Source of the DNA: Methanomassiliicoccaceae archaeon DOK
GTDB taxonomy: Archaea; Thermoplasmatota; Thermoplasmata; Methanomassiliicoccales; Methanomethylophilaceae
DNA length: 64,000 nucleotides
Reading direction: 5' to 3'
Assembly: GCA_009911715.1 (NCBI GenBank)
Contig: CP047880.1
Span: 744,001 to 808,000 of the forward strand
A program made the position numbers and the translations under genes. The number at the start of each line of letters is the position of its first letter. Within the stretch, counting starts at the first letter, position 1. Below the pieces are notes generated by a model. The model saw only the letters and a list, made by a program, of their open reading frames with translations. It was not told where the DNA came from and did no database searches. Shown in pieces: positions 7,136-16,016 of the stretch.

Positions 7136-8812
7136 ATGATGAACGACATCGAGATCGCAGAGTCAGCGAAGGTCAAGGACATCAGGGAGATCGCGGCGAA
7201 AGTCGGGCTCTCCGAGGACGAGATCCAGATGTACGGCAGGTACATGGCGAAGGTGCCCCTGGCCAGCCTCGAGAAGCTCAAGGACAAGAAGGACGGGAAG
7301 CTCGTGGTCGTGACCGCGATCACCCCCACGCCCGCAGGGGAGGGGAAGACCGTCACCACCATCGGGCTCATCCAGGGACTTGGGAAGCTCGGCAAGAACG
7401 TGGTCGGAGCCCTCAGGGAGCCCTCCATCGGACCCACCTTCGGAATCAAGGGCGGGGCCACGGGAGGCGGCTACTCCCAGGTGTACCCCATGTGGGACAT
7501 CGACCTGCACTTCACCGGCGACATCCACGCCGTCACCGCCGCGCACAACCTGCTGTCGGCTATCATCGACAACGAGCTCGTGAGGGACAACGCCCTCAAC
7601 ATCGACCCCACCAAGGTCGTGTTCAAGAAGGCGATGGACATCAACGCCCGCGAGCTCAGGAACATCGTCACGGGTCTCGGAAGGGACAGGATCCTCGGCG
7701 GAGTGCCCCACGAGGCCGGGTTCCTCATCACGTCCGCTTCGGAGATCTCGGCCATCCTCGCCCTCTCGGAGGACAGGGCGGACCTCAGGAGGAGGCTCGA
7801 GCGCATGGTGGTCGCGTACACGTACGAGGGAAAGCCCGTCACGGTCGCCGACCTCAAGTGCGTCGGAGCCATGATGGTCCTGCTCAAGGACGCGATCAAC
7901 CCCAACCTCGTTCAGACGCTGGAGGGTGAGCCCGTGTTCGTCCACGGGTTCCCGTTCGCGAACATCGCCCACGGAACCAACAGCATCATCGCCACGAAGG
8001 CCGCCCTCAAGCTCGGGGACTACGTCATCACCGAGGCCGGTTTCGCCTCCGACCTGGGAGGGGAGAAGTTCATGGACATCGTCTGCAGGCAGTCCGGCAT
8101 GAGGCCCGACTGCGTGGTCGTCGTCGCCTCCATCAGGGCCCTGATGACCCACGGAGGAGGGTTCCTGGACAAGCCCGAGACCCTCACCGTCGAGACCCTC
8201 AAGGCCGGACTGTGCAACCTGGACAAGCACATCGAGAACATGTCCTCCTACGGACTGCCTATCGTCGTCTCCATCAACCACTTCGAGCACGACACCCAGG
8301 AGGAGATGGACCTGGTCATGCAGCACTGCCGGGAGATCGGCGTCAGGTGCGCGTTCTCGGACGCCTTCATCAAGGGCGGAGAGGGTGCGATCGACCTCGC
8401 CAACACGGTCCTCGAGGCCCTGGAGAACGACAAGCCCGACTTCAAGTTCCTGTACCCCGACGAGGCATCCATCAAGGACAAGATCGAGGCGGTTGCCACC
8501 AACATCTACGGCGCCGGATCCGTCACCTACACTCCAGCCGCGGAGAAGACCATCGCCCAGATCGAGGCCGACGGATTCGGGAACCTGCCCGTGTGCATCG
8601 CGAAGACGCAGGCGTCCCTCACCGACGACTCCAAGCAGAAGGGTGCCCCGAGGGGATGGGTCCTGAACGTCAGGGAGGTCCAGCTGTCCTCGGGAGCGGG
8701 ATTCGTCGTCCCGGTCTGCGGCACGCTGACCCTGATGCCCGGACTCCCGAAGGTCCCCGCCGCCATGAGGATGGACCTCCTGGACGACGGAAGGATCGTC
8801 GGACTCAAGTGA
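7136..8812 (+). CDS. fhs: Formate-tetrahydrofolate ligase
   Basis: A 558-residue protein of the usual family length (about 555-560). It holds the ATP-binding loop PTPAGEGKTVTTIGL (about 63-77), REPSIGPTFGIKGGA and the long conserved DLHFTGDIHAV segment. It makes 10-formyl-THF from formate, ATP and THF, for purine synthesis and one-carbon supply; glyA at 58.5-59.7 kb feeds the same pool. Two adjacent ATGs (7136 and 7139) are possible. A TATA-like TTTTTTATGG near 7107-7116 gives a leaderless start. It is monocistronic with a hairpin terminator after the stop. Confidence 0.97.
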   Translation: MMNDIEIAESAKVKDIREIAAKVGLSEDEIQMYGRYMAKVPLASLEKLKDKKDGKLVVVTAITPTPAGEGKTVTTIGLIQGLGKLGKNVVGALREPSIGPTFGIKGGATGGGYSQVYPMWDIDLHFTGDIHAVTAAHNLLSAIIDNELVRDNALNIDPTKVVFKKAMDINARELRNIVTGLGRDRILGGVPHEAGFLITSASEISAILALSEDRADLRRRLERMVVAYTYEGKPVTVADLKCVGAMMVLLKDAINPNLVQTLEGEPVFVHGFPFANIAHGTNSIIATKAALKLGDYVITEAGFASDLGGEKFMDIVCRQSGMRPDCVVVVASIRALMTHGGGFLDKPETLTVETLKAGLCNLDKHIENMSSYGLPIVVSINHFEHDTQEEMDLVMQHCREIGVRCAFSDAFIKGGEGAIDLANTVLEALENDKPDFKFLYPDEASIKDKIEAVATNIYGAGSVTYTPAAEKTIAQIEADGFGNLPVCIAKTQASLTDDSKQKGAPRGWVLNVREVQLSSGAGFVVPVCGTLTLMPGLPKVPAAMRMDLLDDGRIVGLK

Positions 8813-8824
8813 ACCGATCAAAAC

Positions 8825-8840
8825 AGGGCCTCAGGGCCCT
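8825..8840 (+). terminator. Hairpin terminator after fhs
   Basis: AGGGCC-TCAG-GGCCCT gives a 6-bp perfect stem and 4-base loop, followed by TCCTTTTCTTT. It begins 12 bp after the fhs stop. Confidence 0.7.
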
Positions 8841-8907
8841 TCCTTTTCTTTCATCACATCTGGTTTCTTCACAGGTTCTGTTCTTGTGCACATGATTGTG
8901 TGTATGA

Positions 8908-8929
8908 ATGTGCATATGCATATGCACAT
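8908..8929. repeat. 22-bp perfect palindrome
   Basis: A perfect palindrome with the core GTGCATATGCATATGCAC (8910-8927), extended by two base pairs on each side. It lies in the 260-bp gap between the convergent fhs and Sel1 genes. Alternating purine-pyrimidine runs such as CATATGCATATG can extrude cruciforms or bind a dimeric protein. The rest of this gap (8841-9071) shows nothing else I can name. Confidence 0.7.
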
Positions 8930-9071
8930 GAATCTGTGAAAGAAAAACCGGGTAGCCGGTACTTCAGGGCTCAACAGATATTGGTGAGGTCTGGATACAA
9001 GCACCTTTGGGGACTAATGAAGAACCCACACATGTTTGGAACTGGGAGAGTATGTCTGGCCAGGAGAAGCG

Positions 9072-9746
9072 TCAGAGTTTCTTGAGGTTGACCTTTCCGT
9101 CGGCCATGTCGTACCAGCGGTCGGATTCCTCCCTGTCGGCCTCGACGCCGTCGCCGACCCTGTACATGTTGCCCAGGAGGATCTGGGCGCCCTTGTGCCT
9201 GTTGAGGGCTGCGGACGTGAGCCATTCGACGGCCTTCCCCATGTCCTTGGGGACGCCGGCCCCGGCCTTGTAGAACTGTCCGACCATGAACTGCGCCTCG
9301 GCGTGGCCGTTGTTGGCCGCCCTGAGCATCCACTTGGCAGACCTCTCGAGGTCGCGGGGGATGTCCTCGTCCCTGAAGTAAAGGAGGCCGATCTCGTACT
9401 GGGCGCGGACGTCCTCGTCGGCGCATTTCAGGAACATCCGCTCGGCGGCCCTGGAGTCCTTCTGGACGCCGACCCCGGTCGCGTACATCTTGCCGAGGAA
9501 GTAGGTGGCTCCCCTGTTGCCACCGTCATGGGCCTTCTGGAACCAGGAAAGGGCCGCGTCGTAGTCCTTGGGCACGCCCTGTCCCCTGGCGTACATCATG
9601 CCGAGGTTGTACTCCGCGTCGGCGTCTCCCTCGCGGGCGCGAGTCACGAAAATGTTGTATGCTCTGGCGTAACCCTTCTCGTTCCGATTGCGGAGGACGA
9701 ACTTCGCCCATTCCATGGGCTCCATCTTCTCTGAATCGGCGTTCAT
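9072..9746 (-). CDS. Sel1-like repeat protein
   Basis: A protein of 224 residues (229 from the GTG at 9761) with five to six Sel1-like repeats, for example AEYNLGMMYARGQGVPKDYDAAL and AQFMVGQFYKAGAGVPKDMGKAV segments. There is no signal peptide. TATA-like CTTATAAAAG lies at plus 9779-9788 and predicts transcription start near 9758, just inside the GTG, so the ATG at 9746 is preferred. It is one of five Sel1 genes in the window and is not in an operon with the others. Confidence 0.8.
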   Translation of the reverse strand: MNADSEKMEPMEWAKFVLRNRNEKGYARAYNIFVTRAREGDADAEYNLGMMYARGQGVPKDYDAALSWFQKAHDGGNRGATYFLGKMYATGVGVQKDSRAAERMFLKCADEDVRAQYEIGLLYFRDEDIPRDLERSAKWMLRAANNGHAEAQFMVGQFYKAGAGVPKDMGKAVEWLTSAALNRHKGAQILLGNMYRVGDGVEADREESDRWYDMADGKVNLKKL

Positions 9747-9901
9747 GATCCACCACTGCACGCCTGGATTGGAGACGACTTTTATAAGGGTTCTCAGAAA
9801 ACGGTCGTCTGGCCCACTTCATGACAAAATTGTACATTCATTTGGAATCACAATAAAATTGCATACAAATGTACATTATTTCAAGCAAATTCTGAAAATT
9901 T

Positions 9902-9948
9902 TTTTATAATCGCAACCTGTGAGCGGACAATCGGCAGGCATTCCTGCC
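9902..9948 (+). promoter_or_regulatory. pdxS promoter and leader hairpin
   Basis: TTTTTATAATCG (9901-9911) is a good archaeal TATA box. The predicted leader of about 30 nt contains GGCAGG-CATT-CCTGCC (9933-9948), a perfect 6-bp hairpin, right before AAGGATG and the pdxS ATG at 9964. Two TGTACATT motifs at 9831-9838 and 9870-9877 lie upstream. The hairpin may tune translation; nothing proves it. Confidence 0.45.
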
Positions 9949-9963
9949 AAGGATGCATGACTT

Positions 9964-10860
9964 ATGTCGGAAGGATTCGAGGAGAGGTACGGGCTCAACA
10001 AGGAGCTGGCACAGATGCTGAAGGGCGGCGTCATCATGGACGTCACCACGCCCGAGCAGGCGAGGATCGCCGAGAAGGCCGGCGCGTGTGCGGTCATGGC
10101 CCTTGAGAGGATCCCGGCGGACATCCGCGCCGCCGGAGGGGTGTCCAGGATGTCGGACCCCAAGATGATCAAGGGCATCCAGGCCGCCGTGTCCATCCCC
10201 GTCATGGCGAAGTGCAGGATCGGCCACTTCGTCGAGGCCCAGATACTGGAGGCCATAGACATCGACTACATCGACGAGAGCGAGGTCCTCTCCCCTGCCG
10301 ACGACGTGTACCACATAGACAAGACCCAGTTCAAGGTGCCCTTCGTCTGCGGCGCCAGGGACCTCGGTGAGGCTCTCAGGCGCATCGGCGAGGGCGCGTC
10401 CATGATACGCACCAAGGGAGAGCCAGGGACAGGGGACGTCGTCCAGGCCGTGTCCCACATGAGGGCGATGAACAGGCAGATCGCGGAGCTCGCCGCCGTC
10501 AGGGACGACGAGGTCTACGAGTACGCCAAATCGCTGCAGGTGCCGCTGGACCTCGCACGCTACGTCCACAAGAACCGCAGGCTGCCCGTCGTGAACTTCG
10601 CCGCGGGCGGAGTCGCCACCCCCGCGGACGCGGCGCTCATGATGCAGCTCGGCGCCGACGGGGTCTTCGTCGGATCGGGGATATTCAAGTCCGGCAACCC
10701 CGAGAAGAGGGCCGCCGCGATCGTCAGGGCCGTCACCGACTTCAGAGACCCCAAGGTCCTGGCGGAGGTGTCCGAGGACCTGGGCGAGGCCATGGTCGGA
10801 ATCAACAAGGACGAGATCGAGAAGCTGGAGAACATCAGGATGGCGGAGCGCGGGCAATGA
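9964..10860 (+). CDS. pdxS: Pyridoxal 5'-phosphate synthase, lyase subunit PdxS
   Basis: A 298-residue TIM-barrel protein. It makes PLP from ribose 5-phosphate, glyceraldehyde 3-phosphate and ammonia. Key residues are D26 (VIMDV), the substrate lysine K83 in VMAKCRIGH, and K151 in [12 protein letters not shown]. The family is very conserved and the length is normal. Its stop overlaps the pdxT start (ATGA), so both subunits are cotranslated and form the 12+12 complex in the cytosol. The first ATG with family similarity is at 9964. Confidence 0.98.
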   Translation: MSEGFEERYGLNKELAQMLKGGVIMDVTTPEQARIAEKAGACAVMALERIPADIRAAGGVSRMSDPKMIKGIQAAVSIPVMAKCRIGHFVEAQILEAIDIDYIDESEVLSPADDVYHIDKTQFKVPFVCGARDLGEALRRIGEGASMIRTKGEPGTGDVVQAVSHMRAMNRQIAELAAVRDDEVYEYAKSLQVPLDLARYVHKNRRLPVVNFAAGGVATPADAALMMQLGADGVFVGSGIFKSGNPEKRAAAIVRAVTDFRDPKVLAEVSEDLGEAMVGINKDEIEKLENIRMAERGQ

Positions 10861-11420
10861 GCCGCATCGGCGTCCTGGCCGTCCAGGGTGCCTTCAGGGA
10901 GCACATCGACGTGCTCTCCGGCCTCGGGGCCGAGTGCTTCGAGATCAGGAAGGCGTCGGACCTCGACGGAGGGGCGGACGGCCTGGTCCTCCCAGGAGGT
11001 GAGAGCACCGTCATGGGCAAGCTCATCCGCGACCTGGGGATGTTCGGGGCCCTGAGGGACATGGTGTCATCCGGCGTCCCCGTGATGGGCACCTGCGCGG
11101 GCCTGATCCTCCTCGCCGAGGAGGTCGAGGGCGGCGAAGCGCATCTCGGCACCCTCCCGGTGACCGTGAGGCGCAACGCCTACGGGAGGCAGCTGGGGAG
11201 CTTCTCCGCACACGGAGAGTTCTCCTGTGTCGGCGAGGTCCCGCTGGAGTTCATCCGCGCCCCGATGATAACCCGCGTGGGCGACGGAGTGGAGGTGCTG
11301 TGCGAGTGCGGTGGAGTGCCGGTAGCCGTCCGCCGCGGAGGCCAGCTGGCAATGTCGTTCCATCCCGAGCTCACTCCCGACAGGGGGATACACAGCTACT
11401 TCCTGGACATGGTGGGGTGA
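10857..11420 (+). CDS. pdxT: Pyridoxal 5'-phosphate synthase, glutaminase subunit PdxT
   Basis: A 187-residue class I glutamine amidotransferase. It hydrolyses glutamine and channels ammonia to PdxS. The motifs are LPGGEST (about 45-51), the nucleophile cysteine in [11 protein letters not shown], and the H-x-E pair in SFHPELT. The gene overlaps pdxS by 4 bp. Confidence 0.97.
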   Translation: MSRIGVLAVQGAFREHIDVLSGLGAECFEIRKASDLDGGADGLVLPGGESTVMGKLIRDLGMFGALRDMVSSGVPVMGTCAGLILLAEEVEGGEAHLGTLPVTVRRNAYGRQLGSFSAHGEFSCVGEVPLEFIRAPMITRVGDGVEVLCECGGVPVAVRRGGQLAMSFHPELTPDRGIHSYFLDMVG

Positions 11421-11462
11421 ACCCCGCCTGTCCCCCACCCAATCGCGGGGTCCGTCGAATCA

Positions 11463-11470
11463 TATATAAA
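11463..11470 (+). promoter_or_regulatory. TATA box of the Sel1 gene cluster
   Basis: TATATAAA is centred 26 bp before the ATG at 11493. The upstream ATG at 11481 is only 11 bp past the box and cannot be transcribed from it, so this element decides the start. Confidence 0.65.
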
Positions 11471-11492
11471 ATAGAGCATTATGGGCGGAACC

Positions 11493-12965
11493 ATGATAGA
11501 ATCACAGAGCACCGAGGAAGGGTACTACAATCCTTCCCGCAGGTACATGGACTGCGCTTCCCCTGATTACGATCTCCGCGAGGCCGCTGTCCAGGCGGAG
11601 AGCGGGGCGGCCGAGGCCGTCCCCGACGCGCAGTACCTGCACGGGCTCTTCCTTTACACCGGCGAGGCCGGGACCCCGAAGGACGAGAAGACCGCAATGG
11701 ACATGTTCGCCCTCGCCGCGTCCGCGGGGTACCGCCCGGCGGAGATCGTCCGTCAGGAGATCGAGAGGAACGACCGCGACGCCGAGTCCGAGCTTCTGTC
11801 GCTCAGGCTGAGGGGCGAGCAGAGGGACACCGACGCCTGCTCCAGGCTTTTCGACATCTACGACAACGGCCTCAAGTCCGCCAAGAAGGACCACGCCGAG
11901 GCCATCAGGTGGTACACGGTCTGCGCCGAGAACGACGACGTCGATGCCCAGAACACCGTCGGCTTCATGTACCTCATGGGAAAGGGCATCCGTAAGGACC
12001 GCGACAGGGCCGTGAGGTGGCTCAAGGCGGCCGCCGACAACGGATGCGCCCAGGCGATGTACCGCATGGGCAAGATGTACGACGAGGGGCTCTGCGACAC
12101 GGAGCCCGACCTCAAGAGCGCCATGTCGTGGTACCAGAAGGCGGCGGACGCCGACGACCCCGACGCGGAGTTCGCGCTCGGATGCATATACTCCATGCCG
12201 AGGACCAGGTACTCCGACGACAGGGAGGCCGCCAGGATGTTCGGCCGCGCAGCGGAGAACGGGCATGCAGAGGCCCAGTACCAGATCGGGATGATGTACG
12301 CCTACGGCCAGGGGGTCCCCCGCGACCCGTCCATGGCGTCCAAGTGGCTCGAGAAGGCCTGCGAGGGCGAGTACCAGCAGGCCATGGTCGACTACGCCAA
12401 CATGTGCTTCGAGGGACAGGTGCTCCCGAAGGACTTCGAGAAGGCCGCCAAGTGGTTCACCGTGGCGGCGAACAGGTGCAACGGCTACGCCCAGTACGCC
12501 CTGGGCTGCATGTACGGCTCCGGCTACTACTTCCCGCAGAACAGCACCGAGGCCGTCAGGTGGTTCACTGAGGCCGCGGAGATGGGCGAGGTCAACTCGC
12601 AGTACGCCCTGGCATGCTTCTACTACGAGGGCAGGGGCGTGGAGAAGGACCTCGACCAGGCGGTGATGTGGTTCGACCAGGCCGCCGACCAGGGGCATCC
12701 CGCGGCGAAGTCGTTCCTGGGGATGCTTCAGATCACAGGCACCGGGACCACCCAGGACATAGTGGAGGGCCTCAGGAACCTCAACGAGGCCGCCGACCAG
12801 GGATACTACGAAGCCGAGTACTACCTGGGCAAGCTCTACTACGAGGGCAAGTACGTGAACAAGAACGTGCCGAGGGCGAAGAAGTTCCTGAACCAGGCCG
12901 CCAAGCAGGGGGACAGGGACGCGCTGGCACTTCTGAACAAGATCAAGACGGAGAGATCGCGTTGA
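11493..12965 (+). CDS. Sel1-like repeat protein, first of three in tandem
   Basis: A 490-residue protein starting MIESQSTEEGYYNPSRRYMD. About twelve Sel1-like repeats run from residue 50 to the end, with signatures such as NTVGFMYLMGKGIRKDRDRAVRWLKAA (motif spread, not contiguous in all units). There is no signal peptide or transmembrane segment. Start as argued for the TATA box at 11463-11470; an ATG at 11481 would add four residues. The stop TGA overlaps the TTG start of the next Sel1 gene (TTGA). Function unknown beyond protein binding. Confidence 0.85.
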   Translation: MIESQSTEEGYYNPSRRYMDCASPDYDLREAAVQAESGAAEAVPDAQYLHGLFLYTGEAGTPKDEKTAMDMFALAASAGYRPAEIVRQEIERNDRDAESELLSLRLRGEQRDTDACSRLFDIYDNGLKSAKKDHAEAIRWYTVCAENDDVDAQNTVGFMYLMGKGIRKDRDRAVRWLKAAADNGCAQAMYRMGKMYDEGLCDTEPDLKSAMSWYQKAADADDPDAEFALGCIYSMPRTRYSDDREAARMFGRAAENGHAEAQYQIGMMYAYGQGVPRDPSMASKWLEKACEGEYQQAMVDYANMCFEGQVLPKDFEKAAKWFTVAANRCNGYAQYALGCMYGSGYYFPQNSTEAVRWFTEAAEMGEVNSQYALACFYYEGRGVEKDLDQAVMWFDQAADQGHPAAKSFLGMLQITGTGTTQDIVEGLRNLNEAADQGYYEAEYYLGKLYYEGKYVNKNVPRAKKFLNQAAKQGDRDALALLNKIKTERSR

Positions 12966-14050
12966 GTCCGAACCTGAGACAGGACGCCGCCCATGGCGAC
13001 CCGTACGCCTGTCTCGCGCTGGCGTACTTCTACCAGACGGGCAAGGAGATGGCCCAGGACATAAACCAGTCCCTGGAGTGGTACGAGAGGGCCGCGAAGC
13101 TCGGATGTGCCAGGGCCCACTGGGAGCTGGCGCAGATGTACGGCAGCGGCGAGTGCGTGGAGCAGGACAACGACCACTACATGAGGCACCTGTACGCGGC
13201 CGCCGGCCTCGGGAAGCCCGAGGCGCAGCTGGCCCTGGCCCGCGAGTACGCCCTGGGCGAGGTGGTCCCGAGGGACCTCAACGCCGTCTTCGCATGGCTC
13301 AGCAAGGCCGCGTCCCAGGGGGACTCCCTGGCGAAGTTCGGGGTCGGCTACATGTACGCCAAGGGCTACGGCGTGGACAGGTCCGTCCCGGACGCGGAGA
13401 CCTGGTTCGCGTCCGCGGCGATCTCCGGCGACGCGGAGATGTTCCTGCACGTCGGTCTCGGATACGAGTTCGGGATACACATGATACAGAAGGACCTGGT
13501 GGAGGCGGCCAGGTGGTACAAGTACGGCGTGGATATGGGCCACGAGAAGTGCCTCATATGCTGGAGGTCCGTCCTGGATACCCTGGATGGCCAGAAGCCC
13601 GAGACCCTGGAGGCCCGCACGGCCAGGCTGCTGAGCACAGACTCGCAGTTCGAGATCGACGAGATCGAGAACGCGCTGGCCGCGGCCGACACCCTGTTCG
13701 ACTCCGGGGACGAGTACGGTGCCCTGGACTACTACCAGCTGGCGGCGGACCTGGGCAGCGCCGAGGCGATGTTCAACATCGCGATGATGTATCACCAGGG
13801 GATAGCCGTGAGGAGGGACGACGCGCAGGCGCTCAGGCTGCTGGCCAGGGCTGCCAACGCGGGCTCCGCTGACGCGCAGTTCTACCTGGCGTCGGCTTAC
13901 GAGACCGGCCTGATCCCCGCGGACGACTCCCAGATCGTCAAGCTCTACTCGGACGCAGCGTTCAACGGGTTCCTGGCGGCCTTCTACTACCTCGGCAAGT
14001 ACGTGGACCATCCTGAGGTTTATGTCCGCAGGACGCATACGAGGCGCTGA
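12962..14050 (+). CDS. Sel1-like repeat protein, second of three (TTG start)
   Basis: A 362-residue protein with Sel1-like repeats in two blocks, about 10-185 and 225-345, separated by a less repetitive helix-rich linker. The start is inferred as TTG at 12962 because it overlaps the preceding TGA (TTGA), has a GGAGAG Shine-Dalgarno sequence 6 nt upstream, and is directly followed by family-like sequence (SPNLRQDAAHGDPYACLALA). No ATG fits: the first one (in KEMAQDIN) would cut the first repeat. The next Sel1 gene starts one base after its stop. Confidence 0.8.
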   Translation: MSPNLRQDAAHGDPYACLALAYFYQTGKEMAQDINQSLEWYERAAKLGCARAHWELAQMYGSGECVEQDNDHYMRHLYAAAGLGKPEAQLALAREYALGEVVPRDLNAVFAWLSKAASQGDSLAKFGVGYMYAKGYGVDRSVPDAETWFASAAISGDAEMFLHVGLGYEFGIHMIQKDLVEAARWYKYGVDMGHEKCLICWRSVLDTLDGQKPETLEARTARLLSTDSQFEIDEIENALAAADTLFDSGDEYGALDYYQLAADLGSAEAMFNIAMMYHQGIAVRRDDAQALRLLARAANAGSADAQFYLASAYETGLIPADDSQIVKLYSDAAFNGFLAAFYYLGKYVDHPEVYVRRTHTRR

Positions 14051-14051
14051 C

Positions 14052-14780
14052 ATGTCCTTCGAAACAGTTCTCAAGGCGGCCCAGAACGGGGACGCCGACG
14101 CGCAGGTGGCGATGGGATACCTCTTCTTCAAGGGCGAGGGCGTGCTGCAGGACCGCAGGGAGGCCGCCAGATGGTTCGGCCTGGCAGCGGACCAGGGCAA
14201 CGCCGAGGCCCTGTGCAACCTGGGCTACATCAAGGCCCACGGCACCGGTGTGAGGGCCGACCTGGAGAAGGCCATGGAGCTCTACAGGAAGTCGGCCGAG
14301 CTCGGGTACGTTCGCGCCATGTTCAACCTCGGCTTCATGTACACCGACGTCGAGGGCATAGAGCAGGACTGGCAGCAGGGGTTCTACTGGTACTCCAAGG
14401 CAGCCGAGGCGGGCAGCGTCATGGGGCTGTACAGGGTAGGCGTCATGCTCCTGGAGGGCAGGGGCGTCGACAGGGACCCCGTCAGGGCCGCCGAGGCCTT
14501 CGCCAGGTGCCTGGACAACGGATACGCAAAGGCCGGGTACAGGCTCGGCAGGATGCACATGGAGGGAGACGGCGTCCCGAAGGACGTCTCCAAGGCATCC
14601 AAGTTCATGATCAAGGCGGCGGACATGGGCTCCGAGGACGCCATGTGCGAGCTCGGGAAGATGTCCCTCACGGGCGAGGGGATGGTCCGCAGCGAGAACA
14701 ACGCCCGCAAGTGGCTCACCAAGGCCGCGGCCCGCGGCAGCGAGGAGGCCAAACAGATCCTGGAGGGGATGAAGAGATGA
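14052..14780 (+). CDS. Sel1-like repeat protein, third of three
   Basis: A 242-residue protein starting MSFETVLKAAQNGDADAQVA, with about six Sel1-like repeats filling the whole length. The ATG at 14052 follows the preceding stop by one base (TGA-C-ATG); an in-frame ATG at 14022 would overlap the previous gene. The stop overlaps the ATG of the CoA ligase gene (ATGA), so the three Sel1 genes and the ligase look like one transcription unit. That link to a CoA ligase is the only hint of function. Confidence 0.85.
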   Translation: MSFETVLKAAQNGDADAQVAMGYLFFKGEGVLQDRREAARWFGLAADQGNAEALCNLGYIKAHGTGVRADLEKAMELYRKSAELGYVRAMFNLGFMYTDVEGIEQDWQQGFYWYSKAAEAGSVMGLYRVGVMLLEGRGVDRDPVRAAEAFARCLDNGYAKAGYRLGRMHMEGDGVPKDVSKASKFMIKAADMGSEDAMCELGKMSLTGEGMVRSENNARKWLTKAAARGSEEAKQILEGMKR

Positions 14781-16012
14781 GGATGAACGAGTACCAGAGG
14801 GAGGTCGTGTTGGAGCTGCTGTCGGAGATCAAGAGCCGCAGCCCGTTCTACGCCGAGAAGTTCAGGGACATCGACCTCACGGCGATCCGCACGCAGGAGG
14901 ACTTCGAGACCCTCCCGTTCACCGACAAGGGGGACCTCAGGGAGGCGTACCCCCTGGGTCTGGCGGCCGTTCCGGAGAAGGACATCGTCAGGATCCACTC
15001 GTCGTCCGGAACCACCGGGACCCCTGTCGTCATCCCGTACACCAAGAAGGACGTTGAGGACTGGGCGGTCATGTTCGAGAGGTGCTACCGCATGGCGGGC
15101 ATCACCGAGAAGGACCGCATCCAGATCACTCCCGGCTACGGGCTCTGGACAGCCGGAATCGGGTTCCAGGCGGGCTGCGAGAGGCTGGGGGCGATGGCCG
15201 TCCCCATGGGTCCAGGCAACACCGAGAAGCAGCTCCGCATGATGGAGGACATGCAGACCACCGTCCTGTGCGCCACCTCGTCCTACGCCCTCCTGCTGGC
15301 GGAGGAGATCAAGAGGCGCGGGATCAAGGACAGGCTGGCGCTCAGGAAGGGCGTCATCGGCTCCGAGCGCTGGGGGGAGAAGATGCGCAACGCCATCGCC
15401 TCGGACCTCGGTGTGGAGTTCTACGACATCTACGGTCTGACAGAGATCTACGGTCCCGGCATAGGGATAAGCTGCGACTACCGCAACGGCATCCACATGT
15501 GGGACGACTACCTCTACTTCGAGATCATCGACCCCAAGACCGGGAAGACCGTCCCCGACGGCACCGTGGGGGAGCTCGTCATAACCACGCTCAGGAAGGA
15601 GGGGGCCCCGCTCATAAGGTACAGGACCCACGACATGACCAGGATCATCCCCGGGGAGTGCCCCTGCGGATCCAGGTTCCCCAGGATCGACATCATCGTC
15701 GGGCGCACCGACGACATGATCAAGGTCAAGGGGGTCAACATGTTCCCCGCGCAGTTCGACGAGGTGCTCTCAACCATCGATGGCGCCACCAGCGAGTACC
15801 AGGTGATGATAGACCACCTCATGGGGAGGGACGAGGTGACGGTCTACTTCGAGACAGACCGTCCCGAGGACCAGAGACCGGCCATGGAGCAGGAGCTGGT
15901 CCAGAAGATCAAGTCCAAGATGAACATCACCGTGAAGCCCATGGCCGTCAACGAGGGGTACCTGCCGAGGAGCGAGAAGAAGACCAACAGGATCTTCGAC
16001 AACAGGTACTGA
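14777..16012 (+). CDS. Phenylacetate-CoA ligase family (PaaK-like) acyl-CoA synthetase
   Basis: A 411-residue adenylate-forming enzyme. The phosphate loop is SSSGTTGTPV (about 77-86); YGLTE (about 217-221) is the conserved A5-type motif; the Y-R-T-H-D segment and the ECPCGSRFPRI segment are typical of PaaK. The C-terminal lysine-bearing subdomain ends in SEKKTNRIFDNRY. It activates an aromatic or other carboxylic acid as a CoA thioester. The true substrate is unknown; methanogens use such enzymes to recover aryl acids for aromatic amino acid synthesis. It is coupled to the Sel1 gene by ATGA and is followed 4 bp later by the phosphatase gene. Confidence 0.9.
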   Translation: MRMNEYQREVVLELLSEIKSRSPFYAEKFRDIDLTAIRTQEDFETLPFTDKGDLREAYPLGLAAVPEKDIVRIHSSSGTTGTPVVIPYTKKDVEDWAVMFERCYRMAGITEKDRIQITPGYGLWTAGIGFQAGCERLGAMAVPMGPGNTEKQLRMMEDMQTTVLCATSSYALLLAEEIKRRGIKDRLALRKGVIGSERWGEKMRNAIASDLGVEFYDIYGLTEIYGPGIGISCDYRNGIHMWDDYLYFEIIDPKTGKTVPDGTVGELVITTLRKEGAPLIRYRTHDMTRIIPGECPCGSRFPRIDIIVGRTDDMIKVKGVNMFPAQFDEVLSTIDGATSEYQVMIDHLMGRDEVTVYFETDRPEDQRPAMEQELVQKIKSKMNITVKPMAVNEGYLPRSEKKTNRIFDNRY

Positions 16013-16016
16013 TACG

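Noticed and set aside
8900-9085. Small gene between fhs and the Sel1 gene
   Set aside because: The 61-residue frame is driven by the CATATG palindrome, has no ribosome site and overlaps the end of the Sel1 gene.
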